The notes under the pieces are model-generated. The model was not told where the DNA came from. It saw nothing but the letters and a program-made list of their open reading frames with translations, and did no database searches. This document shows, piece after piece, positions 8,070-16,138 of a stretch of 64,000 nucleotides of DNA. Within the stretch, counting starts at the first letter, position 1. Every line of letters begins with the position of its first letter. Source of the stretch: Candidatus Microbacterium phytovorans. Lineage in GTDB: Bacteria > Actinomycetota > Actinomycetes > Actinomycetales > Microbacteriaceae. The position numbers and the translations under genes were made by a program. Location: contig CP119321.1 in assembly GCA_029202445.1 (NCBI GenBank), positions 1,736,001 to 1,800,000 of the forward strand. Reading direction: 5' to 3'.

Positions 8070-9407
8070 TCACTCGGACGGCCAGCCGGACTCGATCTGC
8101 TGGAGCACGCTGTCCGTGTCGGTGCCGTTCACCCAGTCGACCATGCCCTTGAAGAACGTGCCCGAACCGACGGCGCCCGGCATGAGGTCGGACGCGTCGA
8201 AGCGGAACGTGGTGGTCTCGGCCTGGAGGATCTCGATGGCCGCCTTCAGAATGTTGCTGGAGGCGTTGGCCGGGTCGAGGCCCTTGTTGGCGCTGATGAC
8301 ACCGCCGAGCGACACACGCGAGTTGGCCCACTCGGGGCTGGAGAGGTACTCCTGCACCTTCTGGGTCGACTCGGCGTCGTCGAACGCGGCGACGATCTCG
8401 CCACCACCGGTGACGACTGCGCCGTCGCTGGCGCCGCCCGCCTCGAACGGAGGCATCAGGAAGGCCCAGATGTCGCCGTCTTCGGCGACCTCGCCGCCGG
8501 CGTCGGTGACGAAGCCGTCGTAGAAGGATGCCTGGTGGTGCAGCGCGCAGTCACCGTCGACGAGAGCCTGTGCCGGGTCGCCGAACGGCGTCGTCACGAT
8601 CGTGTCGGTGCCGCCGAATCCGGCGTTGACGTAGTCGGGGTTCAGCGCGATCTTGCCGAACTCGTCGAACGCCGACTTGATGGCCGGGTCGGTGAAGGGC
8701 GTCTCGTTCGCGATCCACTTGTCGTAGACCTCCGTGCCCGACTGACGCAGGACGAGGTCCTCGATCCAGTCGGTGCCCGGCCAGCCGGTCGCGGCATCCG
8801 AGCCGAAGCCGATGCACCACGGCGGCTGGTCGGTGTCGGCCTGGATCTGCGCCGTCAGGTCGAGCAGGCCCTGCCAGTCGGTCGGAACCTCGTAGCCGTT
8901 GTCCGCGAAGAACGACGGCGAGTACCAGATCCAGCCCTTGACGGATGCCATGAGCGGCGCGCCGTAGAGCGTGCCGTCGACCGTGCCATAGTTGGCCCAG
9001 TCCTCGGACCAGCCGGATTCGACGTTGGCCTTCACGGCGTCGGGGGCTTCCTTCAGGTAGCCGAGGTTGGCGATGTCGGCCATGAGTCCCGGCTGCGGGA
9101 AGATCGCGATGTCGGGTGCGCTGCCTCCCTGCGCCCGGACGGCGATCTGCGCCTCGAACTCCTTCGACGACTCGTACTTGATGTCGATGCCGGACTCCGC
9201 CTCGAAGTCGGCCCACGACTGCTCGAGCAGCTCGGCCTCGGTGTCGGCGATCGTGCCGTAGACGGTGACGACGTTGTCGTCGGTACCCTCCGAGCCGTTG
9301 TTGCCGTTGTTGCCCGATCCCGGGCCGCCGCTGCAGCCTGCGAGCGCGATGCCGGCAACGCCGATGACGGCGAGCGGGGCGAGTAGACGTCGCTGTGCCA
9401 TCCCCAT
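8070..9407 (-). CDS. carbohydrate-binding lipoprotein of the ABC importer
   Basis: A 445-residue extracellular solute-binding protein (family 1, alpha-glucoside type). The signal peptide ends with the lipobox LAGC, so the mature protein is a lipoprotein, followed by a Gly/Asn/Ser-rich tether. Aromatic residues in the body (GWIWYSPSFF, TDQPPWCIGFG, TGWPGTDW) are typical sugar-stacking positions. The start at 9407 is picked because GAGGAGG lies 6 bases upstream; a second in-frame ATG is two codons on. It is the first gene of the importer operon and is divergent from the LacI regulator, which very probably controls it. Confidence 0.93.
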   Translation of the reverse strand: MGMAQRRLLAPLAVIGVAGIALAGCSGGPGSGNNGNNGSEGTDDNVVTVYGTIADTEAELLEQSWADFEAESGIDIKYESSKEFEAQIAVRAQGGSAPDIAIFPQPGLMADIANLGYLKEAPDAVKANVESGWSEDWANYGTVDGTLYGAPLMASVKGWIWYSPSFFADNGYEVPTDWQGLLDLTAQIQADTDQPPWCIGFGSDAATGWPGTDWIEDLVLRQSGTEVYDKWIANETPFTDPAIKSAFDEFGKIALNPDYVNAGFGGTDTIVTTPFGDPAQALVDGDCALHHQASFYDGFVTDAGGEVAEDGDIWAFLMPPFEAGGASDGAVVTGGGEIVAAFDDAESTQKVQEYLSSPEWANSRVSLGGVISANKGLDPANASSNILKAAIEILQAETTTFRFDASDLMPGAVGSGTFFKGMVDWVNGTDTDSVLQQIESGWPSE

Positions 9408-9466
9408 GTGATTCCTCCTCATTGAGTGCCCGGAAAGCCTCCGGGCGCACGCCGATTCCCCGATAG

Positions 9467-9478
9467 GGAACCGCTTCC
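9467..9478. promoter_or_regulatory. candidate LacI operator, importer side
   Basis: GGAACCGCTTCC, an imperfect palindrome in the divergent gap 9408-9644. Its GGAA/TTCC ends and central CG resemble LacI-family operators of sugar regulons. It lies 60 bases upstream of the binding-protein start. Confidence 0.5.
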
Positions 9479-9580
9479 AGCACAGGCTAGGGGAACGGCC
9501 AGGGAACTCACAACATCACCCACATCACAACCCGATAACGGCCCGTGATTCCGCGGAAGTATGGCGACGACCGGCAACGC

Positions 9581-9588
9581 AACCGGTT
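9581..9588. promoter_or_regulatory. candidate LacI operator, regulator side
   Basis: The perfect palindrome AACCGGTT (inside GCAACCGGTTCC) lies 57 bases before the LacI start. It shares the AACCG core with the site at 9467. Two such sites suggest control of both divergent promoters. Confidence 0.5.
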
Positions 9589-9644
9589 CCATAAGCAAGG
9601 GAAAATCGGATAGAGTTCCCCCGTTCCGACTCGAAGGGGAGTTC

Positions 9645-10700
9645 ATGGCCGGCATCGCTGAGGTCGCCGCTCGCGCGGGCGTCTCGAAGGCGACCGCCAG
9701 TCGCGCTCTGACCGGCAGCGGCTACGTGTCCGACGCGACGCGGCAGCGTGTGCGGGAGGTGGCGGACGAGCTCGGCTACGTGCCCTCCACGAGCGCCGTG
9801 AGCCTCGCGACGGGCCGCACGCAGAACATCGGCGTGGTCATGCCCTACGTCAATCGCTGGTTCTTCGCCGAAGTGCTCGAAGGCATCCAGCAGACGCTGT
9901 TGGAGCGGGGGCTGGACCTGACTCTGTACGACGCGAAACCGGGAACGCCGGGTCGCGACCGCATCTTCGGCGATTTCCTGGCGCGCAAGCGGTTCGACGG
10001 TCTCATCGCGGTCGGACTGGAACCGCAGGATCACGAGCTCGAGCAGCTCGTGCAGATCGGACGCCCCATCGTCAGCGTGGTCGGCTCGGGTGAGGATGCC
10101 AGTCTCATCGCGATCGACGACGACTACGCGGCGCGGCGCGCGACCGAGCACCTGCTGGGGCTCGGTCACACGCAGATCGCCTTCCTGGGCGGCGGCACGG
10201 GGGTGCACTGGGCCCACGTCGACCGTCAGCGGCTCTCCGGGTACGAGAGCGCCATGTCCGAAGCGGGCATGAGCGACCGCATCCGCCACGTGCGCTCCGA
10301 GGTCTCGCTCCCCGGCGGCTACCAGTCCGCCGTCGACCTGCTGGGCGATGCGCGGCAGCGGCCGACCGGCATCGTCGCGGTGTGCGACGAGGTCGCCGTC
10401 GGTGCCATCATCGCGGCACGACGCCTCGGCATCCACGTTCCGAGCGAGCTCAGCGTGGTCGGCATCGACGACCACGAGTACGCGGAGATGTTCTCGCTGA
10501 CGACCCTCCAGCAGGTGCCGCGGCAACAGGGGCGCGCCGCCGTAGAGATGCTGCTCGCGCAGATCGCCGACCCGGACCGTCCGATCACCCACGTGCAGAT
10601 GCACGCGCGCCTCATCGTGCGCAGCACCACCTCGGCCGTCGACGCACAGAGCTCCGCCGTGCTCGACGCCGACCTCATCCGCGGCACGGCCACGGAGTAA
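9645..10700 (+). CDS. LacI-family transcriptional regulator
   Basis: A 351-residue repressor. The N-terminal helix-turn-helix is clear (IAEVAARAGVSKATASRALT, residues 3-22), followed by the hinge helix and a periplasmic-binding-like sugar-sensing domain with FDGLIAVG and the dimer/effector motif VVGIDDHEYAEMF. The start at 9645 has AAGGGGA 5 bases upstream; an earlier in-frame ATG would add 28 residues without homology to the family. It is divergent from the sugar importer, and two palindromes in the gap are plausible operators. Expected to release DNA when the imported sugar or a derivative binds. Confidence 0.92.
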   Translation: MAGIAEVAARAGVSKATASRALTGSGYVSDATRQRVREVADELGYVPSTSAVSLATGRTQNIGVVMPYVNRWFFAEVLEGIQQTLLERGLDLTLYDAKPGTPGRDRIFGDFLARKRFDGLIAVGLEPQDHELEQLVQIGRPIVSVVGSGEDASLIAIDDDYAARRATEHLLGLGHTQIAFLGGGTGVHWAHVDRQRLSGYESAMSEAGMSDRIRHVRSEVSLPGGYQSAVDLLGDARQRPTGIVAVCDEVAVGAIIAARRLGIHVPSELSVVGIDDHEYAEMFSLTTLQQVPRQQGRAAVEMLLAQIADPDRPITHVQMHARLIVRSTTSAVDAQSSAVLDADLIRGTATE

Positions 10701-10725
10701 CCACACGGACAGTGACCGCACGCAG

Positions 10726-10754
10726 AAGGCCCCCGGGATGAACCCGGGGGCCTT
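10726..10754. terminator. bidirectional terminator between LacI gene and rplL
   Basis: Perfect 12-base arms (10726-10737 and 10743-10754) with loop ATGAA, between two convergent genes. The arm ends give A and T pairs on both outer edges, as in two-way intrinsic terminators. Confidence 0.85.
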
Positions 10755-10772
10755 CGATTCGCGTGAGCGAGA

Positions 10773-11162
10773 TTACTTCAGGGTCACCGAAGCGCCGGCC
10801 TCTTCGAGAGCGGCCTTGGCCTTCTCGGCGGTCTCCTTGTTGGCGCCCTCGAGGACAGCCTTGGGAGCACCGTCGACGACGGCCTTCGCCTCACCCAGGC
10901 CGAGCGAGGTGAGCTCGCGGACGACCTTGATGACCTGGATCTTCTTGTCGCCGGCGGCCTCGAGAACGACGTCGAACGAGTCCTTCTCCTCGGCCTCTTC
11001 GGCGGGGGCGCCACCGGCGGGGGCGCCGGCAGCGGCGACCGCGACGGGAGCGGCGGCGGTGACGTCGAAGGTCTCCTCGAACGCCTTGACGAACTCGCTG
11101 AGCTCGATGAGCGTGAGCTCCTTGAACGCCTCGAGCAGCTCCTCAGTGCTGAGCTTTGCCAT
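10773..11162 (-). CDS. rplL: 50S ribosomal protein L7/L12
   Basis: A 129-residue ribosomal stalk protein that recruits translation factors to the 50S subunit. The N-terminal dimerisation helix ([20 protein letters not shown]), the Ala/Gly/Pro hinge at about 35-58, and the C-terminal factor-binding domain with [20 protein letters not shown] are all present. It lies 44 bases after rplJ in the same transcript and ends before a strong two-way terminator. Length is normal. Confidence 0.98.
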   Translation of the reverse strand: MAKLSTEELLEAFKELTLIELSEFVKAFEETFDVTAAAPVAVAAAGAPAGGAPAEEAEEKDSFDVVLEAAGDKKIQVIKVVRELTSLGLGEAKAVVDGAPKAVLEGANKETAEKAKAALEEAGASVTLK

Positions 11163-11206
11163 GATGATTCTCCTTGATTGGGGTTGTACTATGCCGAAGC
11201 CCGGAT

Positions 11207-11722
11207 TCAGGCCGCGGACTCCTGCTTCTCGCGCAGCGCGTCGACCGTGCGAACGGCCTTCGACGGGAGCGCGTTGAAGACGTAGGCCGCCTTGGTCAGC
11301 GAGGCCTTCATCGCACCGGCGAGCTTCGCCAGCAGGACTTCACGGCTCTCGAGATCGGCGAGCTTGTTCACCTCGTCGGCGGTCAGGGCGGCACCGTCGA
11401 AGTACCCGCCCTTGATCACCAGCAGAGGGTGTGCCTTGGCGAAGGCACGCAGGCCCTTCGCGACGGCGACCGGGTCACCGTGCACGAAGGCGATGGCGGA
11501 CGGGCCCTTGAGCTCGTCATCCAGACCTTCGACCCCCGCGTTGCGCGCGGCGATCTTGGTCAGCGTGTTCTTCACCACGGCGTATTCCGCGTCCTGACGG
11601 ATCGTGTTGCGCAGCTCCTTGAGCTGGGCAACCGTCAGACCGCGGTACTCGGTGAGCAGAACGGCAGTCGAGTCCTCGAAGTGCTTCGTGAGCTCGGCGA
11701 CCGATGCTTCCTTCTGCGCCAT
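11207..11722 (-). CDS. rplJ: 50S ribosomal protein L10
   Basis: A 171-residue protein that anchors the L7/L12 dimers to 23S rRNA and, in complex with them, represses its own operon. The start [11 protein letters not shown] is chosen from family alignment; an upstream in-frame ATG would add 25 residues encoded within the regulatory leader. A weak AAGGAG precedes the start. The C-terminal helix that carries L12 is present. The gene follows a leader of about 210 bases with an attenuator-like hairpin. Confidence 0.97.
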   Translation of the reverse strand: MAQKEASVAELTKHFEDSTAVLLTEYRGLTVAQLKELRNTIRQDAEYAVVKNTLTKIAARNAGVEGLDDELKGPSAIAFVHGDPVAVAKGLRAFAKAHPLLVIKGGYFDGAALTADEVNKLADLESREVLLAKLAGAMKASLTKAAYVFNALPSKAVRTVDALREKQESAA

Positions 11723-11935
11723 GGCCACTCCTTGTGTGTGCGTGACGCGCCGCGGTGGCGGTGCGTCAGCCTCCGCACGCTGGTCGACCCCGCACATGAC
11801 AAAAGCTCCGGCGCAAGCGCACGGAGCTTCGATTCGGTTTCCCGAGGAGTTCGTGTACCTGCGCGGGCCCCTGCGATGCAGAGCTTCATCGACGGCACCC
11901 TCGCGGGCACCACCGAGACCAGCGGTCTTTGGCTT
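11723..11935 (-). ncRNA. L10 leader (autoregulatory 5' UTR of rplJ-rplL)
   Basis: Untranslated leader between the candidate promoter and rplJ. On the minus strand it holds AAAGACCGCTGGTCTCGG near 11920-11937, resembling the start of known actinobacterial L10 leaders that bind L10(L12)4. A hairpin with a T-run follows. Assignment is by position and these short features; a covariance-model search (Rfam L10_leader) would settle it. Confidence 0.65.
11803..11829 (-). terminator. attenuator hairpin in the rplJ leader
   Basis: Eight-base arms (AAGCTCCG with CGGAGCTT) around an 11-base loop, followed on the minus strand by TTTT. This looks like an intrinsic terminator placed before rplJ, suggesting regulation by premature termination as well as translation. 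Confidence 0.65.
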
Positions 11936-11941
11936 ACCCGA

Positions 11942-11969
11942 AGTCTACGGCACGAGACGGTCGAGCCAA
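11942..11969 (-). promoter_or_regulatory. rplJ-rplL promoter
   Basis: On the minus strand, TTGGCT and TAGACT are separated by 16 bases. The start point would be near 11935, giving a leader of about 210 bases. The same TAGACTT -10 appears upstream of rplK. Confidence 0.6.
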
Positions 11970-12014
11970 AATCGGCGGCAGCGCCGAAGCCGCCCGGATG
12001 CCGGAGCGCCCGGG

Positions 12015-12974
12015 TCAGGATGCCGGCGGAGCCTCGGACGGCTCTCGCTCACCGTGCGACATGACCGGCTGACCGGCCGGAGGCCCGCCCTGCGGAGCGA
12101 CCTCGGGTGCGCGGGCGGCGCGACGGCGCGCGGCAGCGCGGCCGAGGAGGCGGACGAGCCAGATGATGAGAACCGTCAGGAGTCCCGCGACGACGAGCCA
12201 CGGCAGCATCGCGCCGAACACGACGAGCAGGACGCCGACGAAGGCGACGAGTGCGTTCCACCCCGTCACGAAGCCGTCGCCGAACGTGCCGGGCAGCGGC
12301 TGGGCCGTTCCGACCGGGTGCAGCTCCAGTTCGAGGGAGGAGTAGTCCACCCGTTCGGCGTACGACTGCTGCTCAGCCCGGAGCTTCTCCAGTTCGGCCT
12401 GGCGGGCGCTCACTTCACGTTCGATCTCGAGGAGGTCGTCGACGCGCGTCGCCTTGTCCTGGAAGGCCGTGAGCCGCTGGAGAGTCGTCTCGAGCGCCGC
12501 GATGCGGGCGTCCACGTCGCGGACGGCGCCCGTCACATCGGTCGACGACGTCGACACGCGGTCCACCTCGCCGAGGCCGCGGAGATCCTCCACGACGGCG
12601 TCGAGCGCTGCTGCGGGCACGCGGAGAGTCAACGTCGACCATTCCCCGCCCTCCTCGGTCGACTCCTCACGGGCATCGATGCGGCCACCGGCTCTCGAGA
12701 CGATCCCCTGCGCGTCGGCCGATGCCGCCACGACATCGTCGACCGAGATCGCCATCCAGCCCTCGACGATGACCGAGCGCCCCTCCTCCGCGGTCTCGCC
12801 GCCGCCTTCCACCCCGCCGTCGTCGACGACACCTTCGGGCGCCCCGCCGCCATCCGACGCACCGCTCATCGCCGAGCATCCCGCCAGTGCCAGCACGATC
12901 AGCGCAGACGCGACGAGCATCGCGGCGAGCGGACGACGTCGGGGGGATCGGGTGGAGGTCGCATCGAGGCCCAT
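12015..12974 (-). CDS. DUF4349 lipoprotein
   Basis: A 319-residue surface-anchored protein. A basic N-terminus leads into a signal peptide with lipobox LAGC. A Gly/Glu-rich linker (about 45-75) precedes the DUF4349 domain: a beta-alpha region with VDDVVAASADAQGIVSRAGG, a coiled coil (DVDARIAALETTLQRLTAFQ), and a C-terminal membrane helix near 250-290 with a basic tail. The domain's function is unknown; it is common in Gram-positive envelopes. The start at 12974 follows a TACGGT box by 6 bases, pointing to a leaderless message. Divergent from the YqaJ-like gene. Confidence 0.85.
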   Translation of the reverse strand: MGLDATSTRSPRRRPLAAMLVASALIVLALAGCSAMSGASDGGGAPEGVVDDGGVEGGGETAEEGRSVIVEGWMAISVDDVVAASADAQGIVSRAGGRIDAREESTEEGGEWSTLTLRVPAAALDAVVEDLRGLGEVDRVSTSSTDVTGAVRDVDARIAALETTLQRLTAFQDKATRVDDLLEIEREVSARQAELEKLRAEQQSYAERVDYSSLELELHPVGTAQPLPGTFGDGFVTGWNALVAFVGVLLVVFGAMLPWLVVAGLLTVLIIWLVRLLGRAAARRRAARAPEVAPQGGPPAGQPVMSHGEREPSEAPPAS

Positions 12975-12980
12975 GCTCCG

Positions 12981-12986
12981 ACCGTA
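12981..12986 (-). promoter_or_regulatory. -10 box of a leaderless promoter, DUF4349 gene
   Basis: TACGGT on the minus strand, 6 bases before the ATG at 12974. Confidence 0.45.
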
Positions 12987-13099
12987 TTGGGCGGCCGGGA
13001 GACGGCGCGTGTCGGTCCCATAACGATCGCCGCGCCCCCGCGGGGACGTCGCGGTGCGCGCGCCCGGGTGTCGTGCGGGAGCACGTCGGATGCGCGGGC

Positions 13100-13105
13100 T
13101 ACCCT
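13100..13105 (+). promoter_or_regulatory. -10 box of a leaderless promoter, YqaJ-like gene
   Basis: TACCCT, 6 bases before the ATG at 13112. It supports that start over longer in-frame options. Confidence 0.45.
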
Positions 13106-13111
13106 CGAAGC

Positions 13112-13801
13112 ATGAGTCCGGAGGCCATCGCACGCGTCGCGCCTCACCTGGCATCCCGGATCATCGCCGACTCGCGCGACCGCGTCAGCTGGATGCGAGC
13201 GCGCTCCCGCGGCATCACCGCCACCGACGTCGCTCAGCTCACGAGCGGCAAGGCGATCCAGCGCGCGGCCGACGCGAAGCTGTCGGGCGGATCGAGCTTC
13301 TCCGGCAACGCGTACACGGCCCACGGGCGCCGCCGCGAGCCCGAGATCGCCGCGTGGGTGGCCGCGACCCACGCCATCCAGCCGTCCTCCGCACTCTTCC
13401 ACGCCGAGGTCGAGAAGCGCCACCTCGCGACCCCCGACGGCATCTCCGTCGACCCGACCGGCCGGGTCACGCTGTGCGAGATCAAGACGACCAACAAGAC
13501 GTGGCGCTCGATCCCCCGCACGTATCTGCGGCAGGTGTGGTGGCAGCAGCACGTCCTGGGCGCCGAGCGCACGCTGGTGGTCTGGGAAGAGCACTCCGAC
13601 TTCGTGCCGGTGGGCGACGAGCCGCGGTGCGCCTGGGTCGATCGCGACGAACGCGAGATCCGCCACCTCGTGGGCCTCGCCACAGAACTGATCGACGAGC
13701 TCTACCGCCGGACGACTTTGCGCCGCGCCCCGTCTGCGCCGACGGATGCCGTTCCGCCGCGCCCGCGTGAGCCCTTCCGCGCGCTCGCCCTCGCGGACTG
13801 A
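13112..13801 (+). CDS. YqaJ-type (lambda exonuclease-fold) nuclease, stand-alone
   Basis: A 229-residue protein with the PD-(D/E)XK fold of YqaJ/lambda exonuclease recombination nucleases. Visible active-site elements are the Glu in HGRRREPEIA (about residue 73), the Asp in DGISVDPTG (about 112-115), and the ExK in CEIKTTNKTW (about 122-131). The Arg/Ser-rich start RSRGITATDVAQL matches the DNA-binding part of the family. The start at 13112 follows a TACCCT box by 6 bases. In phages this nuclease pairs with a RecT-type annealing protein; no annealase or other phage gene is nearby, so it looks like a domesticated or housekeeping copy. Confidence 0.85.
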   Translation: MSPEAIARVAPHLASRIIADSRDRVSWMRARSRGITATDVAQLTSGKAIQRAADAKLSGGSSFSGNAYTAHGRRREPEIAAWVAATHAIQPSSALFHAEVEKRHLATPDGISVDPTGRVTLCEIKTTNKTWRSIPRTYLRQVWWQQHVLGAERTLVVWEEHSDFVPVGDEPRCAWVDRDEREIRHLVGLATELIDELYRRTTLRRAPSAPTDAVPPRPREPFRALALAD

Positions 13802-13891
13802 CCTTCCCGTCGCGACGTCCGCCGGTATCCGACGTGCTACCCGACGACATTCGGCGCGCTCACGGCAGGATTCGCGACGCCTGCGGGAATA

Positions 13892-13953
13892 GTTGACGCG
13901 TGTCAACGATTGAGTTTATAGTTGACCGATCTCAACCGTTGACCTATATCAAC
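13892..13953. promoter_or_regulatory. three MarR-type operators over two overlapping promoters
   Basis: Three copies of the 16-base palindrome GTTGA-N6-TCAAC lie at 13892-13907, 13921-13936 and 13938-13953, just before the exporter start at 13974. Each left half-site contains a TTGAC: TTGACG (13893) pairs with TTTATA (13915) at 16 bases, and TTGACC (13922) with TATATC (13945) at 17 bases. A repressor on the palindromes would cover both -35 boxes. The obvious candidate is the MarR protein encoded after the exporter. Confidence 0.85.
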
Positions 13954-13973
13954 TAAAAGCCGCAAGGAACCGC

Positions 13974-15665
13974 ATGTCCTCTTCCATTCCCGACGCCGTC
14001 GAGAAGCCTCGGATGAGCCACCGGCAGGTGCTCGAAGCACTCTCCGGCCTCCTCCTCGGCATGTTCGTGTCGATGCTCGCATCGACCGTCGTGTCCACCT
14101 CGCTCCCCGTCATCATCCACGACCTCGACGGCACCCAGGCCGCCTTCACGTGGGTCGTCACCGCGACCCTGCTGACGACCGCGATCTCCACCCCGATCTG
14201 GGGGAAGCTCGCCGACCTCACGAACCGCAAGGTGCTGTACCAGCTCGCGATCGTCATCTTCGTCCTCGCCACCGCCGCGGCGGGCTTCTCGCAGAACCCC
14301 GAGATGCTGATCGCCTTCCGCGCCGTGCAGGGCATCGGCGCCGGCGGCCTCGCGGCCCTCAGCCAGGTGCTCATGGCCGACATCATCAGTCCGCGCGAGC
14401 GCGGCCGCTACATGGGCCTGTTCGGCGCCGTCATGGCCGTCGCCACCATCGGCGGCCCGCTCCTCGGCGGTGTCATCACCGACGCCTGGGGATGGCGATG
14501 GAACTTCTTCGTCGCGCTGCCGGTCGCCATCGTGGCGCTGATCCTGGTGCAGCAAACCCTCCACGTTCCGGCCCGCGCCAAGAAGAAGGCGTCGATCGAC
14601 TACATCGGCATCGTGCTGCTGTCGGTGTCGGTGTCGCTGCTGCTCATCTGGGTGACCCTCGCCGGCGACTCGTTCGACTGGTGGAGCACGGAGACCGTGC
14701 TCATGGTCGGCGGCGCGATCGTCGGCGCCGTGCTGTTCGTCATCGTCGAGCTGCGCTCCCGCGAACCGCTCGTGCCGCTCACGCTCTTCCGCAACCGCAC
14801 CTTCACCCTGTCGGTCATCGCCTCGATCGCGACGGGCATCGCGATGTTCGGCGCATCCGTGTTCCTCAGCCAGTACATGCAGCTCGCGCGCGGCGCGACG
14901 CCCACCGAAGCGGGCATCATGACGATCCCCATGATCGGTGGACTGCTCGTCGCCTCGATCGGCGTCGGCGCGCTCATCACCCGGTTCGGCAAGTGGAAGG
15001 CGTTCCTCGTCGTGGGCGCCGTGTTCCTCATCGCCGGATCGTCGCTGCTGTCGACCATCCACTACGACACCGACTTCACCCTCGTGTCGATCTACATGTT
15101 CCTCCTCGGTGCCGGTGTCGGCATGACGATGCAGAACCTCGTCCTCGTCGTGCAGAACACCACCGAGCCCGCCCAGATCGGCGTCGCCAGCTCCGGCGTC
15201 ACGTTCTTCCGGAGCCTCGGCGGCACCGTCGGCGTCTCGGTCATGGGCGCGGCACTCGCCACGCGCGTCACCGAGCTCGTGACCGAGCGGGCCGACGACA
15301 TCCGCACCGCACTGGCATCCCTCGGCGCCGATGCGCAGACGTGGGCAGAGCAGCTGCAGTCGGGAACCCTCCCGCAGGTGTCGGCGATGCCGGAGGCGCT
15401 GCGCGTCGTGTTCGAGGACATCTACGCCAACGGCATCTCGCACTCCTTCCTCATCGCCGTGCCGTTCGCGGTGCTGAGCCTGCTGGCGATCGTCTTCCTC
15501 CCGAACAAGCCGCTCACGACCATGACCACGACCGAACGGCTGCAGGCCGGCGAAGCCGACCTCGCGACCGTGTCCGCGCCGCAGGCCATGGGCACGCTGA
15601 CCGCGACCGGCGCCGTCCCGACCGTGGATGCCGCAGCCACCGGTCGCGGCAAGGCGACGCGCTAG
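13974..15665 (+). CDS. DHA2-family drug exporter (EmrB/QacA type, MFS)
   Basis: A 563-residue proton-driven multidrug exporter with 14 predicted membrane helices. MFS motif A is GKLADLTNRK after helix 2, and motif C region reads AVATIGGPLLGGVITDAWGW. A long extracytoplasmic loop (about 430-490) lies before the last helix, and the C-terminal tail of about 50 residues is cytoplasmic. The start has AAGGAAC 4 bases upstream. The MarR gene begins 10 bases after its stop. Three palindromic operators precede it, so it is very likely drug-inducible through the MarR protein. Confidence 0.93.
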   Translation: MSSSIPDAVEKPRMSHRQVLEALSGLLLGMFVSMLASTVVSTSLPVIIHDLDGTQAAFTWVVTATLLTTAISTPIWGKLADLTNRKVLYQLAIVIFVLATAAAGFSQNPEMLIAFRAVQGIGAGGLAALSQVLMADIISPRERGRYMGLFGAVMAVATIGGPLLGGVITDAWGWRWNFFVALPVAIVALILVQQTLHVPARAKKKASIDYIGIVLLSVSVSLLLIWVTLAGDSFDWWSTETVLMVGGAIVGAVLFVIVELRSREPLVPLTLFRNRTFTLSVIASIATGIAMFGASVFLSQYMQLARGATPTEAGIMTIPMIGGLLVASIGVGALITRFGKWKAFLVVGAVFLIAGSSLLSTIHYDTDFTLVSIYMFLLGAGVGMTMQNLVLVVQNTTEPAQIGVASSGVTFFRSLGGTVGVSVMGAALATRVTELVTERADDIRTALASLGADAQTWAEQLQSGTLPQVSAMPEALRVVFEDIYANGISHSFLIAVPFAVLSLLAIVFLPNKPLTTMTTTERLQAGEADLATVSAPQAMGTLTATGAVPTVDAAATGRGKATR

Positions 15666-15668
15666 GGT
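15663..15668 (+). promoter_or_regulatory. possible second promoter for the marR gene
   Basis: TAGGGT overlaps the exporter stop codon and lies 7 bases before the ATG at 15676, the spacing of leaderless promoters. It would allow some regulator synthesis independent of the main promoter. Confidence 0.35.
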
Positions 15669-15675
15669 CGATCCG

Positions 15676-16134
15676 ATGTCGACCACCGATACCCGAGAGG
15701 CGCGCACCGACGCGGTGCGCGCCCTCGAGGCCCAGTTCGGGGAGCTCATCAATCACTTCCGCCGCATCCTCACCGAGAATGCGAATCGAGTGAGTCCCGG
15801 CATGCTGCCCGGCGCGTACAAGGTGTTCACGACCATCGTCCGCCGGGAGTCGATCACGCAGTCGGCGTTGGCCGACGACCTGCTCGTCGACAAGGGGCAG
15901 CTCTCGCGCACCGTGCGGGAGCTCGAGGAACTCGGCCTCATCGAGCGCGCCCCCGATCCGCGCGACCGGCGGTCCAGCCTGCTCTCCCCCACCGCACGGG
16001 GTCTGGAACGGCTCTCCGCCGCGCGCCTGCCGCAGGAAGACCTGCTGCTGCGCAACCTCGAAGACTGGCCCGTCGACGACATCCGAAGCCTCACGCGCTT
16101 GCTGCACGCGCTCACCACGGGGTCACGTCCGTAG
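15676..16134 (+). CDS. MarR-family transcriptional regulator
   Basis: A 152-residue winged-helix repressor. The recognition region is ITQSALADDLLVDKGQLSRT (about 60-79) and the wing holds the family signature DPRDRRSSLLSPTARG. It follows the drug exporter by 10 bases on the same strand. The family binds short palindromes as a dimer and lets go on binding phenolic or drug ligands. The three GTTGA-N6-TCAAC sites upstream of the exporter are the likely targets, giving feedback control of the two-gene unit. Confidence 0.92.
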   Translation: MSTTDTREARTDAVRALEAQFGELINHFRRILTENANRVSPGMLPGAYKVFTTIVRRESITQSALADDLLVDKGQLSRTVRELEELGLIERAPDPRDRRSSLLSPTARGLERLSAARLPQEDLLLRNLEDWPVDDIRSLTRLLHALTTGSRP

Positions 16135-16138
16135 GCGA

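Noticed and set aside
13112..13801. Prophage remnant around the YqaJ-type nuclease
   Set aside because: Neighbours are a lipoprotein and a drug exporter; no integrase, capsid, terminase or att-like repeat is seen.
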